Shown: positions 1-7,559 of the stretch, piece by piece | How the letters are laid out: each line of letters begins with the position of its first letter | Position numbering within the stretch: position 1 is the stretch's first letter | Origin: CAYVBN01 sp964538565 | GTDB lineage: Bacteria > Pseudomonadota > Alphaproteobacteria > Rhizobiales > Xanthobacteraceae | NCBI GenBank assembly: GCA_964538565.1 | Contig: CAZIGW010000205.1 | Span: 1 to 27,549 of the forward strand | DNA length: 27,549 nucleotides | Direction: 5' to 3' | The notes under the pieces: model-generated | The model's input: only the letters and a program-made list of their open reading frames with translations | Database searches by the model: none | What the model was told of the DNA's origin: nothing | Position numbers and translations under genes: made by a program

Positions 1-26
1 GTCCGGACACTGAGGCCGCGGCGGAC

Positions 27-58
27 GAGCGTCCCGCCATGTCTACGGCGGGGCGCTC
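27..58 (-). terminator. Hairpin just after the carboxymuconolactone decarboxylase-family gene
   Basis: Twelve bases (27-38) pair with 47-58 around an 8-base loop, with a single G-U type mismatch. The stem starts six bases after the stop codon of the minus-strand gene ending at 64. There is no T-tract, so this may be an mRNA 3'-end stabilising hairpin or a GC-rich terminator rather than a classical intrinsic one. Confidence 0.5.
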
Positions 59-63
59 TCGGC

Positions 64-648
64 TCAGACCTTCGGCTCCGGGAACGGGAGGGCCGCGCCG
101 TCGTCGATCGGGACGCGGAAGATGTCGAGCGTCATGGCGACGAGGCCGTAGTAGCCGATGATGCCGGCAAACTCGACCATGCCGGCGTCGCCGACAAGGG
201 CGTGTACCCGGGCGTAGGTGCGGTCGCTGACTCGGCGCTTCTTGTAGAGCTCCTTGATGAAATCGTGGACGGCGCGCTCGTCCTTGGGCGCCGATTTCAG
301 CGCGCGGCCAGCCTTGATGTCGCTGATGGTGCGCGGCGAGACACCGGCGCGCTCGGCGATCGGCGCATGCACGAACCATTCGTATTGTGCGCGCCAGAGC
401 CTGGCGGTGACCAGAATGGCGATCTCGGAAAGCCGCGGCGGAAGCGAAGTCTTGTAGCGGCAGAAGGCGCCGAGCTTCTGCGCCAGGTCGCCGAATTCGG
501 GCGCGTGCAGATAAAGTCCGAACGGGCCGCTCATGTTGATCTTGCCGCGCGGGCCGGACCGGATCGAGTCGATCAGTTCGCGTTGGCGCGGTGACAGGCT
601 GTCCTCGGAGGGGGCGGACAGGCGGGGCGTGATCTTCTTGGCGGCCAT
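64..648 (-). CDS. Carboxymuconolactone decarboxylase (CMD/AhpD)-family protein
   Basis: 194 aa, cytoplasmic. The middle of the protein (about residues 65-120) carries the CMD-family helical core, with LSEIAILVTARLWRAQYEW followed by an H-x-P-I-A-x-x-A-G-V-S stretch. This is the segment that in the family forms the substrate pocket of carboxymuconolactone decarboxylase. The CxxC of peroxidase-type AhpD proteins is absent, so an antioxidant role is unlikely. The ATG at 648 is preferred over an upstream in-frame start because a GAGGA box lies just before it. Family members act in protocatechuate or related lactone breakdown, which fits the catabolic genes further along, but the substrate is not evident. 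It diverges from the small exported protein at 1000. Confidence 0.8.
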   Translation of the reverse strand: MAAKKITPRLSAPSEDSLSPRQRELIDSIRSGPRGKINMSGPFGLYLHAPEFGDLAQKLGAFCRYKTSLPPRLSEIAILVTARLWRAQYEWFVHAPIAERAGVSPRTISDIKAGRALKSAPKDERAVHDFIKELYKKRRVSDRTYARVHALVGDAGMVEFAGIIGYYGLVAMTLDIFRVPIDDGAALPFPEPKV

Positions 649-999
649 GGATTTCCTCGTCACAGAGCAATGATCCCCAAACGGGACGCTGGTTTTCGGA
701 CAAGATCGCGCACAAATCAAACAGGTCGCCTTGGAATCCCGCCGGACATGGGCGACCGGGCCCGCGCGCTTGGGTGTCCTTGGGACGGGGGGCGGGGTCT
801 CCGGGTCCGCCCGTCCGGGGCGCGGGGTGGCCTCTTGAGGCGGGGTCGCAGGAGCAGGCCCGCAGATGAAGCCCCGGCTGATGCGGGCAACCGAGGCTTT
901 CGGCGATTGCTAAAATTCGAGCGTTCGACGCAGTCGGGCGGAAACAGCTGCTGTGGCATCATGACACCTCTGCGGTTTCCCCTACGCCGCGAGGCGTCC
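649..999. other. Divergent intergenic region with a G-rich tract
   Basis: 351 bases between the divergent starts at 648 and 1000. The open frames that cross it read as Arg/Pro/Gly-rich shadow translation and match nothing I recognise. It holds a run of G-tracts (772-827, listed separately) and presumably promoters for both flanking genes. A weak -10-like TAAAAT lies at 911-916 without a good -35 partner. Confidence 0.5.
772..827 (+). other. Candidate G-quadruplex tract
   Basis: G-runs lie at 772-774, 782-784, 787-792, 794-797 and 803-805, separated by loops of 7, 2, 1 and 5 bases. This satisfies the usual G3+N1-7 pattern. Two more GGGG runs follow at 817-820 and 824-827. Function is unknown, and in GC-rich DNA such a tract can arise by chance. 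Confidence 0.4.
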
Positions 1000-1365
1000 A
1001 TGCGACTGATGGTGATGCCGATCGTTCTTGTCGGGCTCCTTGCCGGGGTCATCTCCGACGAGCCGAGCGAGCGCGAAATGAACCGGGCCTTCGCGGAAGA
1101 ACTGACGCGCGAGGTGCAGGGGGCGCTTGCCTACGTCGAGGAGACGGGCGGGCGCGAGGCGCTGCAGCGGGTGCGCGAAGCCGGCACCGACCGCTTCGCG
1201 CTGCGCTCGTTCACCAAGTTCGACTGTCTGCGCGAGGACGCCCCCAGGAGCTACGTATGCGGGTTCGCGGTCGAGATCGCGGTCATGAACGGAAGCCTGC
1301 GTTATTCGCTGACCGGGCGTTTCGTGCGCGGACCCGGCGGTTTCATTTTCCAGCACACGGCCTGA
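1000..1365 (+). CDS. Small exported or membrane-anchored hypothetical protein
   Basis: 121 aa. The N-terminus MRLMVMPIVLVGLLAGVIS is a hydrophobic signal peptide or membrane anchor. It is followed by a charged, helical stretch (roughly residues 25-60) and a beta-rich C-terminus with two cysteines (FDCL and YVCGF) that could form a disulfide outside the cytoplasm. I do not recognise the family. The ATG at 1000 gives a clean signal peptide and has GAGG nine bases upstream. An in-frame ATG at 961 would add 13 charged residues before it and is less likely. It converges with the methyltransferase at 1385, with about 20 bases between their ends. Confidence 0.6.
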   Translation: MRLMVMPIVLVGLLAGVISDEPSEREMNRAFAEELTREVQGALAYVEETGGREALQRVREAGTDRFALRSFTKFDCLREDAPRSYVCGFAVEIAVMNGSLRYSLTGRFVRGPGGFIFQHTA

Positions 1366-1384
1366 TCGCGTCCACCTGCCGGCG

Positions 1385-1990
1385 CTATTTGGTCGCCACC
1401 AGATCGATCAGCGCCGACATGCCGACGTGCGCCGTGCCCTCGCTGATGACGCTGTCGTGCTCGTGGATCTCCAGCGCGCGAAAATCTCCGAACGCCTGTT
1501 CGAGGAGCGCGCGGGTGTAGAGATTTTCCACCCGGGAGGGGCCGCCGGTCCCGTAGGCGATCTGTCCGAGGCGGTAGCCTTGCATGAGCAGAAGGCCGCC
1601 CGGCCTGAGCGCCTTCCTGATCCCGTCGAAGATCCGCGTTCGTTCCTCAGGTCCGACGAACTGAATGAAAATGGCGGCGATCACGTCGAACGCGGCGGCC
1701 GGCCACGTCCACTGCGTGACGTCGGCCTGCTCCGTGCGCAGGGAAACCCCGCGCTCGCGCGCCAGCGCGCGCGCCTTTTCCAGTGCATTGGGGGCGAAAT
1801 CGATCGAGAGGACATCCAGCCCCTGTTCGGCCAGCCACACGCCGTTGCGGCCTTCGCCGTCCGCGACCGCCAGGGCCGTCTGGCCGCGCCGCAGGCGATG
1901 GGCCTGGCTCTTCAGAAACTGGTTCGGTTCGGTTCCGAAGTGATAGCCGGGCGCCGAAAACCTTGCCTGCCAGCGCTCGAGTTCTGACAT
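1385..1990 (-). CDS. Class I SAM-dependent methyltransferase
   Basis: 201 aa. The SAM-binding motif I is the VADGEGRNG loop at about residues 42-50, followed by an acidic residue closing strand 2 (LSIDFAPNAL, about 61-70). Motif post-I (QADVTQW) and the LRPGGLLLMQGY strand typical of this fold follow. Layout and size resemble the TehB/UbiE-like cytoplasmic methyltransferases. The acceptor molecule cannot be deduced. The start at 1990 is chosen for its strong upstream GGAGGAA. The longer reading frame to 2062 adds residues without family character. Confidence 0.85.
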   Translation of the reverse strand: MSELERWQARFSAPGYHFGTEPNQFLKSQAHRLRRGQTALAVADGEGRNGVWLAEQGLDVLSIDFAPNALEKARALARERGVSLRTEQADVTQWTWPAAAFDVIAAIFIQFVGPEERTRIFDGIRKALRPGGLLLMQGYRLGQIAYGTGGPSRVENLYTRALLEQAFGDFRALEIHEHDSVISEGTAHVGMSALIDLVATK

Positions 1991-2067
1991 TCTTCCTCCG
2001 CTTCCCTGCCTTTCCTTGTTGCTTCCTGCCGAGTAGGTTCGGCTCGCCCCATCGTCAAGCAAATTCG

Positions 2068-2778
2068 ATGGTCATGTCCGCGCCGCCCAAGGCCTTGTTC
2101 TTCGACGTGTTTGGCACGCTGGTGGACTGGCGCAGCGGCGTCGCGCGCGAGGCGGAGCGCGTGCTCGGTCCGCTCGGCCAAACGGTGGACTGGCTTCGGT
2201 TTGCCGACGAATGGCGCAGGGAATATCAGCCCGCGATGGAGGATGTGCGCGCCGGCCGCATTCCCTATTGCAAGCTCGACGTGCTGCATCGACGCAATCT
2301 GGAGTTGATCCTGCCCCGGTTCGGCTTCACCGGGCTGGCGGAAGAGATGCTGCGCGCGCTGACCCTGGCCTGGCACCGCCTCGACGCGTGGCCGGACAGC
2401 ACCCGCGGGCTCGCCCGGCTCAGGCGGGGCTGTCTGATCGCGCCGGTGTCGAACGGCAACATCTCGCTGATGATCGATCTGGCGCGCCGCAACGCGTTTG
2501 CGTGGGACGCGATCCTCGGCGCGGAAATCGCGCAGGACTTCAAGCCAAAGCCGCGCGTCTATCTTTCGGCGGCGGCGCTCGAACTTGCGCCCGACGAATG
2601 CATGATGGTCGCGGCGCACAGCGGCGACCTCGCCGCGGCGGCGGCGTGCGGGCTGCAGACCGCGCATGTCGCGCGCCCCGACGAACACGGGCCCGGTCGT
2701 GGGGAAGCCGCGCCGGCGGTGCCGGTCGATGTCGCCGCGCGCGATCTCGATGAACTCGCGCGGCAATTGGGTCTGTGA
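2068..2778 (+). CDS. Haloacid dehalogenase, type II (HAD superfamily)
   Basis: 236 aa. The HAD nucleophile motif is DVFGTLVDW with Asp13. Motif II is PVSNGN with Ser128-Asn129, the motif III lysine lies in the DFKPKPRVY stretch (159-161), and motif IV is AAHSGDLAAAAACG with Asp187. Arg50 in the cap sits where type II dehalogenases have the arginine that receives the halide. Family members hydrolyse (S)-2-haloacids to hydroxyacids through an aspartyl-ester intermediate, although many annotated members act on phosphates. A second ATG at 2074 is an equally possible start. A hairpin with a nearby T-run follows at 2785. Confidence 0.85.
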   Translation: MVMSAPPKALFFDVFGTLVDWRSGVAREAERVLGPLGQTVDWLRFADEWRREYQPAMEDVRAGRIPYCKLDVLHRRNLELILPRFGFTGLAEEMLRALTLAWHRLDAWPDSTRGLARLRRGCLIAPVSNGNISLMIDLARRNAFAWDAILGAEIAQDFKPKPRVYLSAAALELAPDECMMVAAHSGDLAAAAACGLQTAHVARPDEHGPGRGEAAPAVPVDVAARDLDELARQLGL

Positions 2779-2784
2779 CTAGAA

Positions 2785-2806
2785 CGGGATGACGTGTGCC
2801 ATCCCG
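2785..2806 (+). terminator. Terminator-like hairpin after the haloacid dehalogenase gene
   Basis: Perfect 7-bp stem CGGGATG (2785-2791) with CATCCCG (2800-2806) and an 8-base loop. It is followed by CGCTCG and then TCTTTT. It begins six bases after the stop codon and lies between two converging genes. Confidence 0.55.
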
Positions 2807-2902
2807 CGCTCGTCTTTTGGTTCGAGCACGTCCTTTTCCGAAAACCGCTTCCGGCCTTCCGGGACCACGTTCATTTCACATGCCGGTCCGCTGCGCATGC
2901 CG

Positions 2903-3928
2903 TTACGGCTTCACCGACTGCTTGGCGCGCGCCACGATCTCCTTCGGCGTCGAATAGATCTTCTGCACGAGATCCTGGATCTTCTGCCCCGAGGACGGCT
3001 CGATCGCGATGCGCAATCTCTCGGCCTCCCTGAGGAAGTCCGGATCCTTCATGGTGGCGTCGAACGCGTCGCGCAGGATCTTGGCCTGAGCTTCGGGCGT
3101 GCCGGGCGGTGCCAGGTAGGGGCGCCCGAACACCTGCTGGGCGACGATCAGCTCGATGATCCTGCGCGCGTCCTCATCCTTCACGTACTTCCAGATCTCC
3201 GGTACGCCCTTCGCGGACAGCTCCTGGTTGGGTTCCAGTCCGACCTGGACGAGAATGTTGGCCTTGTTGTCGCGGATCCATTCGCTCTTCTGTGATTTCA
3301 TGCTGGACCAGTCCCAGCCGCAGATGCCGTCGACCTCGCCGCGCTCCATCGCGAGACCGATGTCGACCGTGCCCTTGTAGCCGGAGACGATGTCGAATTT
3401 CGCGCCGGTGAGCTTGTTCTGGAACGCCGCGTAGTCGCGGGTCGAGCCGCCGGCGGCGCTCGCGCCCACGACGGTCTTCTGTTTCAGGGCGTCGTCGTAG
3501 GTCTTGACCTTCGAGCTCTGGAAAGTCGCGCACACCCGCACGTCGCTGTCGGCGCTGCCCAGATAGACGAACTTCGTCGGATCAAACAGCGTCGCGGCGC
3601 GCTCGTCGAGCAGCGGACTCATGATGATGCTCGGAAACACCGCGCCGATCGTCGTGCCGTCCTTCGGAGCCACCGAAAAGACATACGAAGCCGCGCGGCC
3701 GCTGCCGGCGCCGACCATATTCTTGGGAACGATCGTCGGGCCGCCCGGGATGTGCTTGGCCATATGCCGCGCGATCGTGCGCGCATAGATATCGTAGCCG
3801 CCGCCGGAGTCCGCGCCGATCACCATTTCGATCGTCTTGCCGGCATAGAAATCCGCCGCCCGGGCCGGCGCCAGCTGGGCTGCGGCGAACGCTGCGGAGA
3901 CGGCGAGGGTGCGCGTGACCAAATGCAT
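2903..3928 (-). CDS. Orphan Bug/TctC-type solute-binding protein
   Basis: 341 aa, periplasmic. A signal peptide (about residues 1-24, ending APARA before ADFYAGK) is followed by a Bug-family start with IEMVIGADSGGGYDIYAR. This corresponds to the first ligand loop that binds a carboxylate in TctC proteins. The mid-region GASAAGGSTRDYAAFQNKL fits the second loop. These proteins capture organic acids for tripartite tricarboxylate transporters, but no TctA or TctB membrane gene is in the window. The ATG at 3928 follows a strong GGGGAGGA box. It diverges from the isomerase gene at 4174 across about 245 bases. Confidence 0.88.
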   Translation of the reverse strand: MHLVTRTLAVSAAFAAAQLAPARAADFYAGKTIEMVIGADSGGGYDIYARTIARHMAKHIPGGPTIVPKNMVGAGSGRAASYVFSVAPKDGTTIGAVFPSIIMSPLLDERAATLFDPTKFVYLGSADSDVRVCATFQSSKVKTYDDALKQKTVVGASAAGGSTRDYAAFQNKLTGAKFDIVSGYKGTVDIGLAMERGEVDGICGWDWSSMKSQKSEWIRDNKANILVQVGLEPNQELSAKGVPEIWKYVKDEDARRIIELIVAQQVFGRPYLAPPGTPEAQAKILRDAFDATMKDPDFLREAERLRIAIEPSSGQKIQDLVQKIYSTPKEIVARAKQSVKP

Positions 3929-4173
3929 GAAGTCCTCCCCGGCGCTCATCAGGCGCCGCCCAAATGGAGCGCGAACCTAGATCATGCGGCGGTCACCGGC
4001 AACCGGCAGCCGCAGCGGCGCCGGGTCGCGCCGCCGCGCAGTGCATAGCCTGGGATGATGTCTGCACCTTCCTGGAGGTGTGCGGCGTGCGCGCCCGACG
4101 ACGGCTTTGCGGGCGGGCTGCCGCGGCGTAGATTGCACCGGCCTTCCTGCCGAAAGACGCAAAGCCCGTCCGC

Positions 4174-5004
4174 GTGAACCCACTCAGCCTTGCTCCCCTC
4201 ACCATTGCGCATGCGAGCACGCCCGAATTCGTCGAAGCGGCGGCCCTCGCCGGTTTCGACGCGGTCGGCCTACGGGTCGTCGCTCCGGCCGGCGCCGCCG
4301 AGTCGATGCCGACTGCGAGCAAGGAGGCGGGCTTGCGTGCCGTCGAGCAAAGCCTCGCCGCCGGCGGCTTGTGGGTTCTCGACGTCAACAGTTTCTGGAT
4401 CACCCCGACGACCATCCGGGAGGACTTTCTGCCGGTGGTCGATGTGGCGGCGCGCGTGCGGGCGCGCAACATCCTGGCGGTCATCAGCGACCACGACCTC
4501 GCGCGTGCGACCGACAGGTTCGCCGAATGCTGCGCGATGGCCGCGACAGGCGGTCTGACCGTGGCGCTCGAATTCATGCCCTATGGCTCGGTGCGCACGC
4601 TCGGCGAGGCGGCGGATATCGTCTGCCGGTCGGGCTTTCGCAATGCCGCGATCGTGCTGGATGTACTGCATTTCTTCCGATCCGGCGGGACGCCCGGCGA
4701 TCTCGTCGGCGTTCCGCCGGAACGGCTGGCGTTCGTGCAGATTTGCGATGCGCCGCTGCGCGCCCCGGCCCCGTACCAGCTGCGCACGGAAGCGCGTACC
4801 GGGCGGCTCTATCCGGGCGAAGGCGAACTGCCGCTCGTCGAGCTGATGGCGGCGCTGCCGGCCGGAATCGCGCTCGACGTGGAGACGCCGCGTGCCGCAA
4901 CGCACCTGTCGGCCGTCGACCAGGCGCGGCGCGCGGTCGAAGCGACGCGGGGCTTTCTGGCGGCCGTCGCCGCGCGCGGGTGCCCGCCGCCGACCGGGGC
5001 CTGA
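4174..5004 (+). CDS. Sugar phosphate isomerase/epimerase-like TIM-barrel protein
   Basis: 276 aa, with the layout of xylose isomerase-like TIM-barrel (AP endonuclease 2 superfamily) proteins. Visible elements are VEAAALAGFDAVGLRV near the N-terminus, VALEFMPYGSVRTL (the conserved metal-binding Glu strand), IVLDVLHFFRSGG (Asp/His strand) and FVQICDAP. Members isomerise or epimerise sugars and keto acids, and several serve in catabolism of inositol, hydroxypyruvate or aromatic side products. The substrate here is unknown. The start is a GTG, since no in-frame ATG covers the first barrel strand. The binding-protein gene at 5163 follows on the same strand and may be co-transcribed. Confidence 0.8.
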   Translation: MNPLSLAPLTIAHASTPEFVEAAALAGFDAVGLRVVAPAGAAESMPTASKEAGLRAVEQSLAAGGLWVLDVNSFWITPTTIREDFLPVVDVAARVRARNILAVISDHDLARATDRFAECCAMAATGGLTVALEFMPYGSVRTLGEAADIVCRSGFRNAAIVLDVLHFFRSGGTPGDLVGVPPERLAFVQICDAPLRAPAPYQLRTEARTGRLYPGEGELPLVELMAALPAGIALDVETPRAATHLSAVDQARRAVEATRGFLAAVAARGCPPPTGA

Positions 5005-5162
5005 TGCCGGCGCGAGAACAGCACGAAGGCGGGGGACGCCGCTTCAAATTGTCCGGACGTGACGCGGTTGACGCTCCATGCGCCCTCGGACACGATTGCG
5101 CCGCAAGAACACAAGACGTGAGGTCCGGCGGTCATTCGGCCGGCCAGCGGAGGGGGAGAGCC

Positions 5163-6131
5163 ATGAGACAATCCATCCTGCGGACCGTGGCACTCCTGGC
5201 CGCGCTCCTGGGCTGCGGTGGGGCCGCGGCGCAGCAGCAGAAGCTCACGCCCCTGAAGGTCGGCACCCTCAAGCAGGCCTCTCTGACGGATGTATGGGTT
5301 GCCAAGCAGGCGGGCATCTTCGAGAAGAACGGCCTCGACGTCGAGCTGATCGAATTTCGCAACGGCAACGAGGCGATCGCGGCGCAGCGCGGCGGGCACG
5401 TCGACATCGTGCTGTCGATCCCGGGCACCGCCATGGCGGCAGTCGAACGCGGCTTCGATCTCGTGCTGCTGTCGCAGAACGAGACCTCACACGGCACGCC
5501 GCCGGACTCCGGCGCGCTGATCGTTCTCAAGGATTCCGGCATCAACAATCTGTCCGAACTCGCCGGCAAGAAGATCGCGCTGTCCGGCATCCACAGCCAG
5601 AAAACCGTCGCGGTGCAGCGGGTTCTGAAGAATGCCGGCGTCGACCCCAAGAGCGTGCAGTTCGTCGAGATCCCCTATGCCAACCATCCGCAGGTCCTGC
5701 GCTCCAAGCAGGTCGACGTGGTCGCTTCGCTCGATCCCTGGACGACGCAGATGCGCACCTCCGACTACGCCAAGGTGTTGGGCTGGGACTACGTGCAGTC
5801 GATCCCCGAGCAGCCGATCGGCGCCTGGTATGCCAAGGCTGATTACGTGCGGAAGAACGCCGACACGGTGGCGCGGTTCGCCCGCTCCATTCGCGACGTG
5901 ATCGACTACATGAACGCCGACGTCGAACGGGCCAAGAAGAACGTGGCCGCCTATACGGGCCTCGACGTCGCCCTTCTCAAGCAGATGCCGCTCAACCACT
6001 GGAGCTACACGATCCACCCCGACAAGTGGCAGGCGGTGATCGACATGATGCATGAGAGCGGCGAGCTGCAGAAACCGCACAAGGCGGCCGAGTTCTTCTC
6101 CGAGACGGTGAAACCCTACATCGCGAAGTAA
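5163..6131 (+). CDS. ABC transporter substrate-binding protein, NitT/TauT type (orphan)
   Basis: 322 aa, exported. The body matches NMT1/SsuA-like binding proteins: LKVGTLKQASLTDVWVAKQ, then GIFEKNGLDVELIEFRNGNEAIAAQ, GHVDIVLSIPGTAMAA and LAGKKIALSGIHSQKT. These capture sulfonates, nitrate, pyrimidine precursors or aromatic acids. The N-terminus can be read as a cleavable signal peptide ending AAA before QQQ. It can also be read as a lipoprotein signal, since LLGC at residues 15-18 resembles a lipobox. A GGAGGGGGAG box precedes the ATG. No permease or ATPase adjoins it, and the only importer set in the window is at 14210-15836. A longer open frame from 4080 is just the isomerase gene read out of frame. 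Confidence 0.88.
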   Translation: MRQSILRTVALLAALLGCGGAAAQQQKLTPLKVGTLKQASLTDVWVAKQAGIFEKNGLDVELIEFRNGNEAIAAQRGGHVDIVLSIPGTAMAAVERGFDLVLLSQNETSHGTPPDSGALIVLKDSGINNLSELAGKKIALSGIHSQKTVAVQRVLKNAGVDPKSVQFVEIPYANHPQVLRSKQVDVVASLDPWTTQMRTSDYAKVLGWDYVQSIPEQPIGAWYAKADYVRKNADTVARFARSIRDVIDYMNADVERAKKNVAAYTGLDVALLKQMPLNHWSYTIHPDKWQAVIDMMHESGELQKPHKAAEFFSETVKPYIAK

Positions 6132-6221
6132 TCAGGCCCTCGAGGCGGCGGGTCGGGCGGCACTGACTGGCTCTCGAGCGTGCTTGACGCGGCCCCGACT
6201 TCGCCGCATGAAGCGCCCAAC

Positions 6222-6240
6222 CGCCGTCGGAGCGACGGCG
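6222..6240 (+). other. Strong hairpin in the leader of the bicupin gene
   Basis: A perfect 8-bp stem, CGCCGTCG (6222-6229) with CGACGGCG (6233-6240), encloses a 3-base GAG loop. It ends 23 bases before the bicupin start and just upstream of its GAGAGGAGGG ribosome binding site. It could be a 3'-end hairpin for the binding-protein mRNA or a leader element controlling the bicupin. There is no T-tract. Confidence 0.5.
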
Positions 6241-6263
6241 CGGAGTTGAGAGGAGGGCGTTCG

Positions 6264-7481
6264 ATGCACGACATCACCGGCCAGACGCATTGGCACGAGC
6301 CGACCGCCGGGAAGCGCGCTGGCTTCGGAAAATTCGGGCGCCCGAAGAGCCCCTACGACCTGTTCATGGAGTCAGAGGGCATCCCGATCTTCCGCGACAT
6401 CGGGGTGAGCAAGGTCCAGAACCTGCCGCTCGCGCCATGGAAGCGCACCGGCGGAAACGGCACCTACATCCAGCTGCACGGCACCGAGGGCAAGTGGGGC
6501 TGCTACGTCGTCGAGGTACCGGGCGCCGGCGCGCTCAACCCGGAGAAGCATCTTTACGAGGAGGTCTTCTACGTCGTCGAGGGCCGCGGCACGACCGAGG
6601 TGTGGCTCGACAAGGACGGCAAGCGCCACGTGTTCGAATGGCAGGCCGGTTCCTTGTTTTCGATCCCCGTCAACGCCTGGCACCGCATCGTCAACGCGAG
6701 TTCGAGCCCGGCGCTGCTCATCGGCGGCACCACCGCCCCGAACCTGATGAACCTCATCAACAACACCGACGCGATCTTCAACTGCCCATACGAATTCCGC
6801 GATCGCTTCAGCGGCGCCGACGACTTCTACAAGTACAAGGACGACATCGAGCCGGACCCGGTGCGCGGGCTCGCCATGCGCCGCACCAACTTCATTCCGG
6901 ACATCGTCAACTGCGACCTGCCGCTCGACAACCGCCGCTCGCCCGGCTTCCGCCGGGTCGAGCCGTTCATGACCGGCAACACGTTCTATCTGTGGATCGG
7001 CCAGCACGAGAACGGCCGTTATTCGAAGGCGCACGCGCATACGTCGGCCGCGGTGCTGATCTGCATCAAGGGCAAGGGCTACACCTACACCTGGCCGGAG
7101 CGGCTCGGGCTCACGCCGTGGAAGGACGGCAAGACCGACGAGATCAAGCGCGTCGACTACGAGCCGGTCGGCATGGTGTCGGCGGCGCCGGGCGGCGCAC
7201 GCTGGTATCACCAGCACTTCGGCGCCTCGAAGGAGCCGCTGCGGCTCACCGCCTGGTTCGGCCCCAACTCGCCCGGCCGCGAGCCCGGCCCGCCCGGCGA
7301 GAAGCACATCGACTACACCGGCATGGACATCACCGAGGGCGGCACCGCCATCCCGTACTGGATGGAGGATCCGTTCATCCGCCAGGAATACGGCGAGATC
7401 CTCAAGCGCAACGGTGCCGAAAACCGCATGAAGCCCGAGTACTACGAGAAGAATTATCTGGGCGAACTGCCGAGCGAGTAG
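6264..7481 (+). CDS. Bicupin-domain protein, possible ring-cleavage dioxygenase
   Basis: 405 aa, two cupin barrels. Cupin 1 has EKHLYEEVFYVVEG (His96, Glu100) and PVNAWHRIVN (His140). Cupin 2 has KAHAHTSAAVLICIKG (His257, His259) and WYHQHFG (His316/318). Its usual metal-binding Glu is missing, leaving a three-His set like that of gentisate-type dioxygenases. Gentisate and hydroxynaphthoate dioxygenases are also bicupins of similar length, but overall similarity is not strong enough for me to name a substrate. The protein is soluble with no signal peptide. The ATG at 6264 has a strong GGAGGG box, while the longer frame from 6180 lacks one. The catabolic surroundings support an oxygenase or isomerase role by inference. 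Confidence 0.75.
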   Translation: MHDITGQTHWHEPTAGKRAGFGKFGRPKSPYDLFMESEGIPIFRDIGVSKVQNLPLAPWKRTGGNGTYIQLHGTEGKWGCYVVEVPGAGALNPEKHLYEEVFYVVEGRGTTEVWLDKDGKRHVFEWQAGSLFSIPVNAWHRIVNASSSPALLIGGTTAPNLMNLINNTDAIFNCPYEFRDRFSGADDFYKYKDDIEPDPVRGLAMRRTNFIPDIVNCDLPLDNRRSPGFRRVEPFMTGNTFYLWIGQHENGRYSKAHAHTSAAVLICIKGKGYTYTWPERLGLTPWKDGKTDEIKRVDYEPVGMVSAAPGGARWYHQHFGASKEPLRLTAWFGPNSPGREPGPPGEKHIDYTGMDITEGGTAIPYWMEDPFIRQEYGEILKRNGAENRMKPEYYEKNYLGELPSE

Positions 7482-7509
7482 GACCAGCAGGCTTCCATTG
7501 GCTGCAGAG

Positions 7510-7537
7510 GGGCGCGCGAGTGGCAGACCGCGCGCCC
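7510..7537. terminator. Bidirectional terminator-like hairpin between converging genes
   Basis: A perfect 9-bp all-GC stem, GGGCGCGCG (7510-7518) with CGCGCGCCC (7529-7537), has a 10-base loop. It sits midway between the ends of the bicupin gene (+, 7481) and the MBL-fold gene (-, 7560). There is no T-tract in either direction. Confidence 0.5.
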
Positions 7538-7559
7538 GCCCTGAATTCGCGCCGGGACT

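Noticed and set aside
4080..5162. N-terminal extension of the binding-protein frame at 5163
   Set aside because: It is an out-of-frame reading of the isomerase gene. A signal peptide and strong ribosome binding site mark the true start.
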